64,000 bases of DNA from Ruegeria arenilitoris (GTDB taxonomy: Bacteria > Pseudomonadota > Alphaproteobacteria > Rhodobacterales > Rhodobacteraceae). Under the pieces are notes generated by a model that saw only the letters and a list, made by a program, of their open reading frames with translations, was not told where the DNA came from and searched no databases. This document shows, piece by piece, positions 34,647 to 43,056 of the stretch. Made by a program: the position numbers and the translations under genes. Within the stretch, counting starts at the first letter, position 1. Each line of letters begins with the position of its first letter. The stretch lies in the NCBI RefSeq assembly GCF_013030265.1, contig NZ_WPZQ01000005.1, positions 248,001-312,000 of the forward strand. Direction: 5' to 3'.

Positions 34647-36385
34647 TATTCACCCACCTTGTTGAGTTGCCGCTTGATGACATTGGCGTTCTGCACCATC
34701 GAACCCAGTACCTCGTCTCGGCTGCCGGATTTGACGACTTGCCCCTTTTCGATGACAACCAGATCATCACATTCCGAGATCGCCTGTGGTCGGTGTGTCA
34801 TGACAATTGCTGCTTTGCCTTCTGCTTTCAGGCCGCGGATCGCTGCGTTCAATGCCTCGGTCCCATCGGCATCAAGGGCCGAGTTCGGTTCGTCCAAGAT
34901 CAGCAGAACCGGGTCGCCATATAACGCTCTTGCCAATGCGATCCTTTGTTTTTGACCACCGGAAAGCTGACTGTCATTTCCTTCCAGGAACGTATCGTAT
35001 CCCTTTTCCAGGCTCAGGATCAGTTCATGCGCGTTTGCCTTTCTGGCAGCGGCGACGACCGCGTCAGGATCTGGCTGTTGTGACATTCGGGCGATGTTTT
35101 CCGCCACCGTTCCATTGAACAACGTGACCTGTTGCGGCAGGTAACCCACGTGGCGACCCAGATCATTCGGATCGTATTGATCCAGTGTGGCACCACCCAG
35201 TCTGATCTCGCCGACCGCAGGCGGCCAAAGGCCCAGCAAGGCCTTGGCAAGGGTGGTTTTGCCTGAGCCGCTTTTGCCGATAACGCCAAGGGCCTTCCCG
35301 GGTTCGAGCTGCAGCGAAGCGTTGCGCAAGGTCGGTCCAGTTGCACCGGGGGGGATCACCGTCAGACCCTTTGCCGTCAGCCGCGCTTCGGGAACCGGCA
35401 GTTTGGTTCGAGGCGCTTCGGGTGGCGTACTATCGAGGAACTGATTCAATGAGGACCACGCTGATCGTGCTCTCTCGATCGTGCCCCATTGCCCTACGGC
35501 CTGTTCCACGGGCGCCAACGCGCGGCCCAACAGGATGGACCCTGCGATCATTGCGCCAGCCGTCATTTCGTTTTGCAGCACCAGCCACGCCCCCAAGGCC
35601 AGCATCGCGGATTGCAGGAACAGGCGCAGGGATTTTGTCAGTGAGGTAAAGCTGCCGGTCCAGTCACTGGCAGCGATCGTTTGCGACAGCGCGTCAGAGC
35701 GTTGCTGCAACCAGCGCTTTGTGACGTCTTCCTGCATGCCCTGCGAGCGCACGACTTCGGCTGCCTGACGTGCGTGTTCCGAGAATGAGTTTGCGCGCGC
35801 CGAGGCAGATTGCGCTGCGGCCACTTTGCGATGGGTCAGTGCCTGATTGAGTATTGCAATCACGATCAACAATGCACCACCACCTACGGCGAGCCACCCC
35901 AGCAGGGGATGAAACAGGAATATGGCCGCCAGAAAAACCGGGGTCCATGGAATGTCCATGACTGCCAGCAAAATAGGCGATGAGCAGAGGTTCTGAATCG
36001 ATTCCAAATTGCGCAGCGCCGTTGCCGGGGCTGAACGCGCCTGCGGAAGCAGGGCGCGGCGCAGAGTGGCATCGAAAACGCGTTGATCCAGTGTGGATTG
36101 AAACCTAGCCCCGAACCGGGCCACAATGCGGCCCCGGGCGAAATCAAGCATCGCCATCAGCCCATAGAGCAAAGCCACCAGAAGGAAGAGCGCGGTCAGT
36201 GTCTCAACCGCACGTGAACCCAACACCCGGTCATAGACCTGCAGCATGAACAGTGGACCCGTCAGCATCAGCAGGTTTACGAAGATGCTGAACAAAAAGG
36301 CCAGGGCTAGGAACATCGTCCCCTGATTGCGCACTTTACGAAGCTCGTGGCGCGGCGGTGCAGATGCTTGGTTTTTGAAACTCAC
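34646..36385 (-). CDS. Type I secretion ABC exporter, PrtD type (set 2)
   Basis: The frame is open to an ATG at 36493, but those 36 extra residues look non-coding. A GTG at 36385 (giving MSFKNQASAPPRHELRKV) has an AAGGG upstream and is preferred, giving 579 residues. There is no C39 domain. Two hydrophobic segments (AFLFSIFVNLLMLTGPLFML and ALFLLVALLYGLMAML) open the membrane domain, which also contains MDIPWTPVFLAAIFLFHPLL, typical of PrtD-like exporters of RTX proteins. The ATPase has Walker A GKSGSGKTT, the signature LSGGQKQR, Walker B LLILDEPNSALD and the switch VMTHR. It is a distinct subfamily from the set-1 exporter, so the two probably differ in substrate. Confidence 0.9.
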   Translation of the reverse strand: MSFKNQASAPPRHELRKVRNQGTMFLALAFLFSIFVNLLMLTGPLFMLQVYDRVLGSRAVETLTALFLLVALLYGLMAMLDFARGRIVARFGARFQSTLDQRVFDATLRRALLPQARSAPATALRNLESIQNLCSSPILLAVMDIPWTPVFLAAIFLFHPLLGWLAVGGGALLIVIAILNQALTHRKVAAAQSASARANSFSEHARQAAEVVRSQGMQEDVTKRWLQQRSDALSQTIAASDWTGSFTSLTKSLRLFLQSAMLALGAWLVLQNEMTAGAMIAGSILLGRALAPVEQAVGQWGTIERARSAWSSLNQFLDSTPPEAPRTKLPVPEARLTAKGLTVIPPGATGPTLRNASLQLEPGKALGVIGKSGSGKTTLAKALLGLWPPAVGEIRLGGATLDQYDPNDLGRHVGYLPQQVTLFNGTVAENIARMSQQPDPDAVVAAARKANAHELILSLEKGYDTFLEGNDSQLSGGQKQRIALARALYGDPVLLILDEPNSALDADGTEALNAAIRGLKAEGKAAIVMTHRPQAISECDDLVVIEKGQVVKSGSRDEVLGSMVQNANVIKRQLNKVGE

Positions 36386-36794
36386 GATGCGTGGCCCTTG
36401 TCTTTCATTCGAGGCATCTTTGACAGGCCAAAGCGGTACAGGTTTTGGCCAACAGATATCAATATGCCCATTGTGCGTATCAGTAGCGAACAACTAGCTG
36501 TAGAGGCGCTGGCAACGTAAGGGTGAAAGCTGGCGATAGTTTGCTCGCCCGGCTGGTTTTCTCTCACGTTTTGCGAGAATGCTGAAAATATGATGGATTT
36601 GGTAGGCAATAATTTTCCTGTTTTGATCTACTGGCGGCAAAGGATTGTCAGAACAGGCGGTGTAGTTGTGCCACTGCCGTAGCAAATCCAAGCCTCTGAT
36701 AATACTAACTTATATTAGTAGTTAGTCTTGAGCCTGTGGCAGGTCAAATGAGATCAAGCACTTCAATGCGATTGAAATGTAATGATTTTAGCCG
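36386..36794. other. Intergenic region upstream of the second exporter operon
   Basis: The stretch is AT-richer than its flanks and no gene is supported in it. An inverted repeat TACTAA / TTAGTA lies at 36703-36720, followed directly by GTTAGT. The promoter of the exporter operon is probably here, and the regulator gene on the far side ends at 36795. Confidence 0.4.
36703..36720. promoter_or_regulatory. Short inverted repeat, possible operator
   Basis: TACTAA and TTAGTA form a 6-bp inverted repeat with a 6-base spacer in an AT-rich gap. An overlapping ACTAAC / GTTAGT pair can also be drawn. It lies about 320 bp from the exporter start, so a regulatory role is only possible. Confidence 0.25.
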
Positions 36795-37670
36795 TCACGT
36801 TTCGTGGCTGCGAAAAATCCGGGTCGAAGAGAAATAGCGTTCCAGCTCTTCGATTCGTTCCTTGCTTTCATCCCAGCGCGCTTCTTGCACTTCGGCAATC
36901 AGAGTTTCCGAGATCAGTTGCAGGGCGATGGTCGAATCCCAACTGGATGGCGCCTCGACCAATGCATGAAACGTGTAGTTAGCGGTCCTGCCGATGGGAG
37001 AACCCCATTGGTCGGTGAACAGAACCACCGTAACTCCTCGGCTCGACGCAACCTGAGCCAGCTTTTCCAGATGTGCCTCATACCGGCGGATGTCGAAGAT
37101 CACCAAGACCGATGCTTCGTCCATATCCAGCAGATATTGAGGCCAGACATTGGCGGAATTGCCCAACATGGTCACGTTGGGGCGAATGATCTGCATATGG
37201 TTGAACAGGTAATCGGCGTTAGATCGGGTGATGCGCCCGCCAACCACATAAAGATGCCGATCCGTGTCTGCCAATAGCTGAGCAACCGCGTCGAACATCT
37301 CTTTGTCGAGGCGTTCCAGCGTGTGGCGCATGTTGGTCCAGACGGCCTGTGCAAACCGGGTGATAGGATGCTCGGCCTCGTCATCCACAACCCAGGCGTC
37401 GCGCTTGGAGATCGGTTTCTTGATCTGCGCTGCGACCTCTTCGCGGAGCGCTTCCTGCAAGTCCGGGAACCCGTCAAAACCCAACTTGCGCGCCATGCGG
37501 ATCACAGTCGGGGTCGAAACCTGAGCCGCTGCCGCGAGCTTGGTGATCGATTGCAACCCGGCCATGGGATAGTCCTGCAGCAGGATCGAGGCAAGCTGGC
37601 GCTCTGACCGGGTCAGGCCATCAAGCTCATCCTGTATTCGCTGTTTGACAAGTTTGGCGACGGTTGCCAT
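36795..37670 (-). CDS. RpiR/MurR-family transcriptional regulator (HTH plus SIS domain)
   Basis: This 291-residue protein has an N-terminal HTH_6 domain (about 1-77: LTRSERQLASILLQDYP, ITKLAAAAQVSTPTVIRMARKLGFDGF). A SIS domain follows at about 125-255 (DRHLYVVGGRITRSNADYLFNHM, then VLVIFDIRRYEAHLEKL). The family senses phosphosugars or related ligands and usually represses or activates an adjacent catabolic operon. It is divergent from the N-formylglutamate amidohydrolase/TRAP operon, which it probably controls. A candidate promoter on its strand (TAGACA at 37718-37723, TATTCT at 37696-37701) is overlapped by two CTACAG copies, suggesting autoregulation. The ligand is unknown, and no sugar gene is nearby. 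Confidence 0.92.
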   Translation of the reverse strand: MATVAKLVKQRIQDELDGLTRSERQLASILLQDYPMAGLQSITKLAAAAQVSTPTVIRMARKLGFDGFPDLQEALREEVAAQIKKPISKRDAWVVDDEAEHPITRFAQAVWTNMRHTLERLDKEMFDAVAQLLADTDRHLYVVGGRITRSNADYLFNHMQIIRPNVTMLGNSANVWPQYLLDMDEASVLVIFDIRRYEAHLEKLAQVASSRGVTVVLFTDQWGSPIGRTANYTFHALVEAPSSWDSTIALQLISETLIAEVQEARWDESKERIEELERYFSSTRIFRSHET

Positions 37671-37691
37671 CGGCCCCTCTTTTTCAATTCT

Positions 37692-37758
37692 CTACAGAAT
37701 ATTTGTGTTTGTAATTTTGTCTACAGTAATTTTCTTGACAGGTTAGTTTCCGCTGTAG
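37692..37758. promoter_or_regulatory. Divergent control region with repeated CTACAG sites
   Basis: CTACAG occurs at 37692-37697 and 37721-37726 (29 bp apart), with its inverse CTGTAG at 37753-37758. The first two overlap the -10 and -35 of the candidate regulator promoter. A possible plus-strand promoter is TTGTGT at 37703-37708 with TAATTT at 37727-37732. These are candidate binding sites of the RpiR-type regulator. Confidence 0.45.
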
Positions 37759-37761
37759 CAA

Positions 37762-38556
37762 ATGTTACCTATGCCAATTGATACCGAGTCATCATTGCTA
37801 CAGCCGACCGAGGCACCAGCGGCACGCGCACTGAATGCGCGGGGCGGTGCGTCTGCCGTTCTGGTCTGCGAGCATGCCAGTCGTTTTATCCCGGCGTCTT
37901 TGAACGGGCTGGGGCTGGATGAGGCTGCTGCGCGTTCGCACGCGGCCTGGGATATCGGTGCGTTTGAGTTGTCTGTGGAACTGATGGGGGCGCTGGACGC
38001 GCCATTGGTTCACTCGCGTGTCAGCCGATTGGTCTATGACTGCAACCGCCCGCCAGAACGTGCGGATGCGATGCCTCAGCTAAGCGAAGTGTTCCCGGTT
38101 CCCGGCAACCAAAATCTGTCCGATGATCAACGGACCCGGCGGATACGGGAAGTTTATGAGCCGTTTCGGCAGCTGCTGGCATCGACATTGGACGCAAGGC
38201 CCGCACCGCCTGTGCTGATTACCATCCACAGCTTTACACCGGTATATAAGGGTGAGGTTCGGGCCGTCGAACTGGGCATTCTGCACGATGCGGATGATCG
38301 TGCGGCTCAGATCATGCTTCGTCATGCCAAAGACTGTGGACTGCGCGTGGCATTGAACGAACCTTATTCCGCCACCGATGGTGTCACTCACACGTTGCGT
38401 GAGCATGCGATCTCACGTGGCATTCCAAATGTGATGATCGAAGTGCGCAACGATCTGATCGACACACCCACAGGCATAAATCGCATCGCCGGTCAGCTGG
38501 CGCCGATCCTGCGATCAGTGGTCGATGAGCTTTCTCAGGTTGAGGCAAAGATATGA
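37762..38556 (+). CDS. N-formylglutamate amidohydrolase family protein
   Basis: This 264-residue protein belongs to the N-formylglutamate amidohydrolase (HutG2-like) family. Seen are VLVCEHASRFIPASLNGLG, with the metal-binding Glu-His pair, then WDIGAFEL, SRLVYDCNRPP, VLITIHSFTPVY and IPNVMIEVRNDLI, all in family order. Known members release glutamate from N-formylglutamate at the end of histidine breakdown. No hut genes are here, so this one may act on another N-acyl or gamma-glutamyl amide. Two starts are possible, ATG at 37762 or 37771, neither with a strong ribosome binding site. It heads the TRAP operon, with 16 bp to dctQ. Family good; substrate inferred. Confidence 0.85.
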   Translation: MLPMPIDTESSLLQPTEAPAARALNARGGASAVLVCEHASRFIPASLNGLGLDEAAARSHAAWDIGAFELSVELMGALDAPLVHSRVSRLVYDCNRPPERADAMPQLSEVFPVPGNQNLSDDQRTRRIREVYEPFRQLLASTLDARPAPPVLITIHSFTPVYKGEVRAVELGILHDADDRAAQIMLRHAKDCGLRVALNEPYSATDGVTHTLREHAISRGIPNVMIEVRNDLIDTPTGINRIAGQLAPILRSVVDELSQVEAKI

Positions 38557-38572
38557 GAGCAGGAAAGCAGGC

Positions 38573-39091
38573 ATGAAGTTCATGCGGGGATATGTGGCGG
38601 TCATTGACCGTATGAACCGCTGGATTGGCCGTGTGGTCATGTACGGCATCTTTGTGATGATGGGCATTCTGCTCTGGTCTTCGGTCTCAAAAACTTTCTT
38701 TCTTCCATCGCTCTGGACCTTGGAAATGGCGCAGTTCGCGATGGTTGCCTACTACATCCTTGGCGGGCCTTATTCGGTTCAGATGGGATCGAATGTACGG
38801 ATGGACCTTCTCTATAGTGAATGGTCGCATCGCAGACGGGCCTGGACCGATGCGATTACCGTGTTTTTCCTGATCGTCTATCTCGGCGTGATGATTTATG
38901 GCGGGTACGACTCGCTGAGCTATTCGTTGCAATATGGCGAGCGCAGCCCGACCGCCTGGCGACCCTATCTCTGGCCGATCAAGGTGATCATGGTCTTCGG
39001 CCTGTTCCTGATGCTGCTGCAGGCCATATCCGAGCTTTTCAAAGATATTCTCCGCCTTAAGGGCGACGACATCCCGCGTGAGGTGATCTGA
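38573..39091 (+). CDS. TRAP transporter small membrane subunit (DctQ type)
   Basis: The start at 38573 (MKFMRGYVAVIDRMNRW) is supported by AGGAAAGCAGG. An in-frame ATG 48 bp earlier lies inside the previous gene. The 172 residues show four hydrophobic helices, with the conserved DctQ pattern SVSKTFFLPSLWTLEMAQFA and the loop GSNVRMDLLYSEWSHRRRAW. DctQ forms the membrane complex with DctM and helps hand over ligand from the periplasmic receptor. It ends with a 1-base TGATG overlap to the large subunit. The whole QMP set is present here. Confidence 0.9.
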   Translation: MKFMRGYVAVIDRMNRWIGRVVMYGIFVMMGILLWSSVSKTFFLPSLWTLEMAQFAMVAYYILGGPYSVQMGSNVRMDLLYSEWSHRRRAWTDAITVFFLIVYLGVMIYGGYDSLSYSLQYGERSPTAWRPYLWPIKVIMVFGLFLMLLQAISELFKDILRLKGDDIPREVI

Positions 39092-40416
39092 TGTCATACG
39101 AATTGATCGCCATCCTGATGTTCTCGACCATGATGCTGATGCTGCTGACCGGGCAGCGTGTATTTGGTGCCATCGGGTTTGTTGCTGTCGTCGCCGCGCT
39201 TTTGCTTTGGGGCGACCGCGGGGGGTACGATATCGGCTTTGCCGCCGCCATGAAGCTGATGAAATGGTATCCGCTGCTGACGCTGCCGATGTTCATCTTC
39301 ATGGGCTATGTATTGGCAGAGTCCAAAATCGCCGACGATCTCTATAAGATGTTCCACGTCTGGATGGGCGGGCTGAACGGTGGTCTGGCCATCGGTACAA
39401 TCGGGCTGATGGTTCTGATATCGGCCATGAACGGATTGAGCGTTGCCGGTATGGCCATCGGTGCCACCATCGCTCTGCCGGAATTGCTCAAACGCGGCTA
39501 TAACAAGAAGATGGTGACCGGGGTCATTCAGGCCGGGTCATCCCTGGGCATTCTGGTGCCGCCATCTGTGGTGCTTGTGCTTTATGCAATGATTGCAAGG
39601 CAACCGGTTGGTCAGCTTTGGCTGGCGGGTATTCTGCCGGGTCTGATGATGGCGGCGATGTTCATTCTGTACATCGTGATCCGCTGCAAGATTAATCCGG
39701 AATTGGGCCCTGCGCTGCCGAAGGAAGAGCGTGATGTGCCGATGGCGGAAAAACTGCGCCTCTTGCGCGCGGGTCTGCTGCCGATCGGGATCTTTGCTGC
39801 GATGATGGTTCCCTTTGTCAACGGCTGGACCTCGCTTGTTGAAAGCTCGGCCATTGGTGCGCTGACCGCTTTTGCGGCAGCCGTTTTGAAAGGGCGAATG
39901 ACCCGTGAGGTCTTTGAAACCTCTGTTCGCTCAACCCTTGGCATCACCTGCATGTTCATGTGGATTATTCTTGCCGCATTGGCGTTTGGCGCGGTGTTCG
40001 ATGGTCTGGGTGCGGTGCGTGCGATCGAAAATCTGTTCACGGAACGTCTGGGCCTGAACCCGTGGATGATCCTGATCCTGATGCAGCTCAGCTTTATCCT
40101 GATGGGCACCTTTCTGGACGATACCGCGATGCTGGTGATCGTTGCCCCGCTATACGTCCCGCTTGTGGGCGAGTTAGGTTTCGACCTGATCTGGTACGGC
40201 GTGCTTTATACGATCACCACGCAGATCGCCTATATGACACCGCCGTTCGGCTATAACCTGTTCCTGATGCGGGCCATGGCTCCGCCCGAGATTTCACTGC
40301 GCGACATCTACGGATCGATCCTGCCATTCGTTCTGGTGATGACACTTGCATTGGCCATCATCATGACCTTTCCGCAGATCGCGCTGTGGCTGCCGGATTA
40401 CATTTACAACAAATGA
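39091..40416 (+). CDS. TRAP transporter large membrane subunit (DctM type)
   Basis: This 441-residue protein has about eleven to twelve hydrophobic helices. Family signatures include PLLTLPMFIFMGYVLAESKI, SAMNGLSVAGMAIGA, IQAGSSLGILVPPSVVLVLY and a late QIAYMTPPFGYNLFLMRAMAP. It is the ion-coupled translocation subunit of a tripartite periplasmic transporter for an organic acid or similar solute. It is fused in translation to dctQ by a TGATG overlap and followed 72 bp later by the receptor gene. The ligand cannot be stated from this subunit. Confidence 0.94.
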   Translation: MSYELIAILMFSTMMLMLLTGQRVFGAIGFVAVVAALLLWGDRGGYDIGFAAAMKLMKWYPLLTLPMFIFMGYVLAESKIADDLYKMFHVWMGGLNGGLAIGTIGLMVLISAMNGLSVAGMAIGATIALPELLKRGYNKKMVTGVIQAGSSLGILVPPSVVLVLYAMIARQPVGQLWLAGILPGLMMAAMFILYIVIRCKINPELGPALPKEERDVPMAEKLRLLRAGLLPIGIFAAMMVPFVNGWTSLVESSAIGALTAFAAAVLKGRMTREVFETSVRSTLGITCMFMWIILAALAFGAVFDGLGAVRAIENLFTERLGLNPWMILILMQLSFILMGTFLDDTAMLVIVAPLYVPLVGELGFDLIWYGVLYTITTQIAYMTPPFGYNLFLMRAMAPPEISLRDIYGSILPFVLVMTLALAIIMTFPQIALWLPDYIYNK

Positions 40417-40433
40417 TCCCGGACCAACCGGGA
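40417..40433 (+). terminator. Small hairpin between dctM and dctP
   Basis: A 6-bp stem (TCCCGG / CCGGGA) with a 5-base loop starts right after the dctM stop. There is no U-run. It may stop decay from the 5' side and allow higher expression of the receptor gene. Confidence 0.35.
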
Positions 40434-40488
40434 CAAGGGTGAGGGGATATCCTTTCGCAAATTTGAAACTGACCAACGGAGAGAGAGA

Positions 40489-41520
40489 ATGACGAACAGA
40501 CGTACATTTCTAAAAGGGGCCGCAGCGGCACCTGCTGCTGCTTTGGCAACACCGGCGCTGGCGCAATCGACGATCAGATGGCGGATGCAGACCTATGCGG
40601 GCCCGGCACTGGCTGAGCATGTGATCGACCCTGCAATCAAGATGTTCAACGACATCGCTGGTGACCGGATGCAGATCGAGCTGTTCTATGCAGATCAGCT
40701 GGTTCCGACGGGCGAGCTGTTCCGCGCCATGCAGCGCGGCACGATCGATGCGGTGCAGTCGGATGATGACTCGATGGCGTCCCCAACCGAAGTGACCGTG
40801 TTTGGCGGCTACTTCCCGTTTGCATCGCGCTATTCGCTGGATGTACCGGTTCTCTTCAACCAGTACGGTCTGAATGAGATCTGGGACGAGGAATACTCGA
40901 AGGTCGGCGTAAAGCACATCTCTGCCGGTGCATGGGATCCGTGCCACTTTGCGACCAAAGACCCGATCAACAGTCTGGCGGACCTGAAGGGCAAGCGCAT
41001 CTTTACTTTCCCGACAGCGGGTCGCTTCCTGTCGCAGTTCGGCGTTGTTCCTGTCACCCTGCCATGGGAAGACATTGAAGTTGCGGTACAGACCGGCGAG
41101 CTGGACGGCATCGCATGGTCCGGCATCACCGAAGACTACACAGTCGGCTGGGCGGACGTGACCAACTACTTCCTGACCAACAACGTGTCGGGCGCATGGG
41201 CGGGTCACTTCTTTGCCAACATGGATCGCTGGAACGAACTGCCCGAAGATCTGAAGACCCTGTTCAAGGTCTGCTGTGACCAATCACATTACTACCGTCA
41301 GTGGTGGTATTGGGGTGGCGAAGCGTCCCTGCGCGTCAATGGCGACAAGCTGAAACTGACCACGATCCCGGATGAAGAATGGGCGCAGGTCGAAGAGGCT
41401 GCCGTCAAGTTCTGGGATGAAATCGCAGCCGAAAGCCCTGTAAAGGCGAAGGTTGTCGAAATCTTCAAACAGTACAACGCAACCATGCAAAAAGCTGGCC
41501 GGCCTTATCGCTACGGCTAA
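40489..41520 (+). CDS. TRAP transporter periplasmic receptor (DctP type), Tat-type signal
   Basis: This 343-residue binding protein has a twin-arginine signal peptide (NRRTFLKGAAAAPAAALATP, cleavage after ALA near residue 24). The mature part begins STIRWRMQTYAGPALAEHV and follows the DctP fold. It includes FYADQLVPTGELFRAMQRG and KDPINSLADLKGKRIFT, with a family-type Arg at the later RFLSQFGVVPVTLPWEDIE segment. Export in folded form suggests the ligand or fold matures in the cytoplasm. The ribosome binding site GGAGAGAGAGA is very strong, as expected for a receptor needed in excess. It is followed by a stable hairpin. The ligand is not identified. Confidence 0.94.
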   Translation: MTNRRTFLKGAAAAPAAALATPALAQSTIRWRMQTYAGPALAEHVIDPAIKMFNDIAGDRMQIELFYADQLVPTGELFRAMQRGTIDAVQSDDDSMASPTEVTVFGGYFPFASRYSLDVPVLFNQYGLNEIWDEEYSKVGVKHISAGAWDPCHFATKDPINSLADLKGKRIFTFPTAGRFLSQFGVVPVTLPWEDIEVAVQTGELDGIAWSGITEDYTVGWADVTNYFLTNNVSGAWAGHFFANMDRWNELPEDLKTLFKVCCDQSHYYRQWWYWGGEASLRVNGDKLKLTTIPDEEWAQVEEAAVKFWDEIAAESPVKAKVVEIFKQYNATMQKAGRPYRYG

Positions 41521-41534
41521 GACTTTGCCAAAAC

Positions 41535-41560
41535 GACCCGCCCCTTTTGTGGGGCGGGTC
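41535..41560 (+). terminator. Strong hairpin after the TRAP receptor gene
   Basis: A perfect 10-bp GC-rich stem (GACCCGCCCC / GGGGCGGGTC) with loop TTTTGT follows the dctP stop by 14 bp. No U-run follows, so it is either a partial terminator or a 3' stabiliser ahead of the glutamine synthetase-like gene. Confidence 0.6.
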
Positions 41561-41613
41561 AAACGGATTGAATAGCCGGTGATCTCTGAGACCGGTCAGC
41601 ATAAAGGTGGCAC

Positions 41614-42966
41614 ATGCTCACGTTCGAACATCTCAAGACCCAGGTTTCAGAAGGGGCCGTAGATACGGTTCTGGTTTGCATGGTGGACATGCAGGGCCGG
41701 TTGATGGGCAAGCGGTTTCATGCAGGGCATTTTGTGGCAGGCGCGTGGGAAGAGACCCATTGCTGCAACTATCTGCTGGCCACCGATCTTGAGATGGGCA
41801 CGCCCGACGGATACGCCTCGACCAGTTGGGAGCGGGGCTATGGCGACTATGTCATGAAACCCGATCTGGATACTTTGCGCCCTGTGCCGTGGCTGGAAGG
41901 TACGGTGATGGTGATGTGCGACGTGCTGGATCACCACACGCATGATGAGGTGCCGCATTCACCTCGGGCCATCCTCAAAAAGCAGGTCAACCGTCTGAAA
42001 GCCATGGGCTATGACGCGATGACTGCTACCGAGCTGGAATTCTTCCTGTTCGAGAAGAGCTTTGACCAGATCCGCAAAGAAGGCTTCCGCGATCTGGAGC
42101 CGATCTCGGGCTATAACGAAGACTATCATATCCTGCAGACCACCAAGGAAGAGCATGTGATGCGCCCGATCCGCAACAATCTGTGGAATGCGGGCATACC
42201 GGTCGAGAACACAAAGGGTGAGGCCGAGACCGGGCAGGAAGAGCTGAACATCAAATACGCACAGGCGATGGACACGGCCGAGTATCACTCGATCGCCAAG
42301 AACGCAGTGAAAGAGATTGCCTGGCAGCATGGCCACGCCGCGACGTTCCTGCCGAAATGGCATCATGACAAGGTCGGTAGTTCCTCGCACGTGCACCAGT
42401 CGCTCTGGGCTGATGGCAAACCTGCCTTCTACGACGCATCGGATGAGTTGGGCATGTCGGCGCTGATGAAAAGCTATATGGCAGGTCTGCTGAAATATGC
42501 CGGTGATTATACCTATTTCATGGCCCCTTACATCAACAGCTACAAACGCTTCATGAAGGGCACCTTTGCACCGACACGGATCATCTGGTCAGTCGACAAC
42601 CGGACTGCCGGGTTCCGTCTGTGCGGGGATGGGACCAAGGCGGTTCGAGTTGAATGCCGGATCCCGGGCTCGGACATGAACCCGTATCTGGCAATGGCCG
42701 GAATGCTGGCGGCCGGGATTTCAGGTATCGAAGAGGGTCTGGAGTTGCAGCCGCCCACCAAGGGCGATGTGTACCAAGGCGAAACCGGCATGATCCCGGG
42801 TAACCTGCGAGCAGCGCGGGATGCGTTGCATGGCTCGGCCATGTTACGTGCGTCCATGGGCGATGAGGTGGTCGATCATTATACCCGAGCGGCCGAGGTT
42901 GAGATCGAGGAATTCGAGCGCGTGGTGACGGATTGGGAAGTCGCTCGTGGGTTTGAACGGGCGTAA
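41614..42966 (+). CDS. Glutamine synthetase-like gamma-glutamylamide ligase
   Basis: This 450-residue protein belongs to the glutamine synthetase superfamily. Metal and substrate motifs are kept: the ELEFFLF pair, GEAETGQEELNIKYA, the GSSSHVHQSLW loop, INSYKRF, and VECRIPGSDMNPYLAMAGMLA. It lacks a KLYDLPPE-type adenylylation site, which fits catabolic paralogues (PuuA, IpuC) rather than housekeeping GlnA. Those enzymes join glutamate to an amine with ATP. Here the gene lies between a TRAP transporter and aldehyde and alcohol dehydrogenases, with an N-formylglutamate-amidohydrolase-like hydrolase at the head of the cluster. A gamma-glutamylation route for an imported amine is therefore likely. 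Superfamily certain; amine substrate unknown. Confidence 0.9.
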   Translation: MLTFEHLKTQVSEGAVDTVLVCMVDMQGRLMGKRFHAGHFVAGAWEETHCCNYLLATDLEMGTPDGYASTSWERGYGDYVMKPDLDTLRPVPWLEGTVMVMCDVLDHHTHDEVPHSPRAILKKQVNRLKAMGYDAMTATELEFFLFEKSFDQIRKEGFRDLEPISGYNEDYHILQTTKEEHVMRPIRNNLWNAGIPVENTKGEAETGQEELNIKYAQAMDTAEYHSIAKNAVKEIAWQHGHAATFLPKWHHDKVGSSSHVHQSLWADGKPAFYDASDELGMSALMKSYMAGLLKYAGDYTYFMAPYINSYKRFMKGTFAPTRIIWSVDNRTAGFRLCGDGTKAVRVECRIPGSDMNPYLAMAGMLAAGISGIEEGLELQPPTKGDVYQGETGMIPGNLRAARDALHGSAMLRASMGDEVVDHYTRAAEVEIEEFERVVTDWEVARGFERA

Positions 42967-43056
42967 CAGACGGGATGTGAGGCCGACCTCACATGTTTAT
43001 CAGAGTTACTGAAAGAAGAAGCAGGGCGCAGACGCCCTCTATGTGGAGTTGATGGC

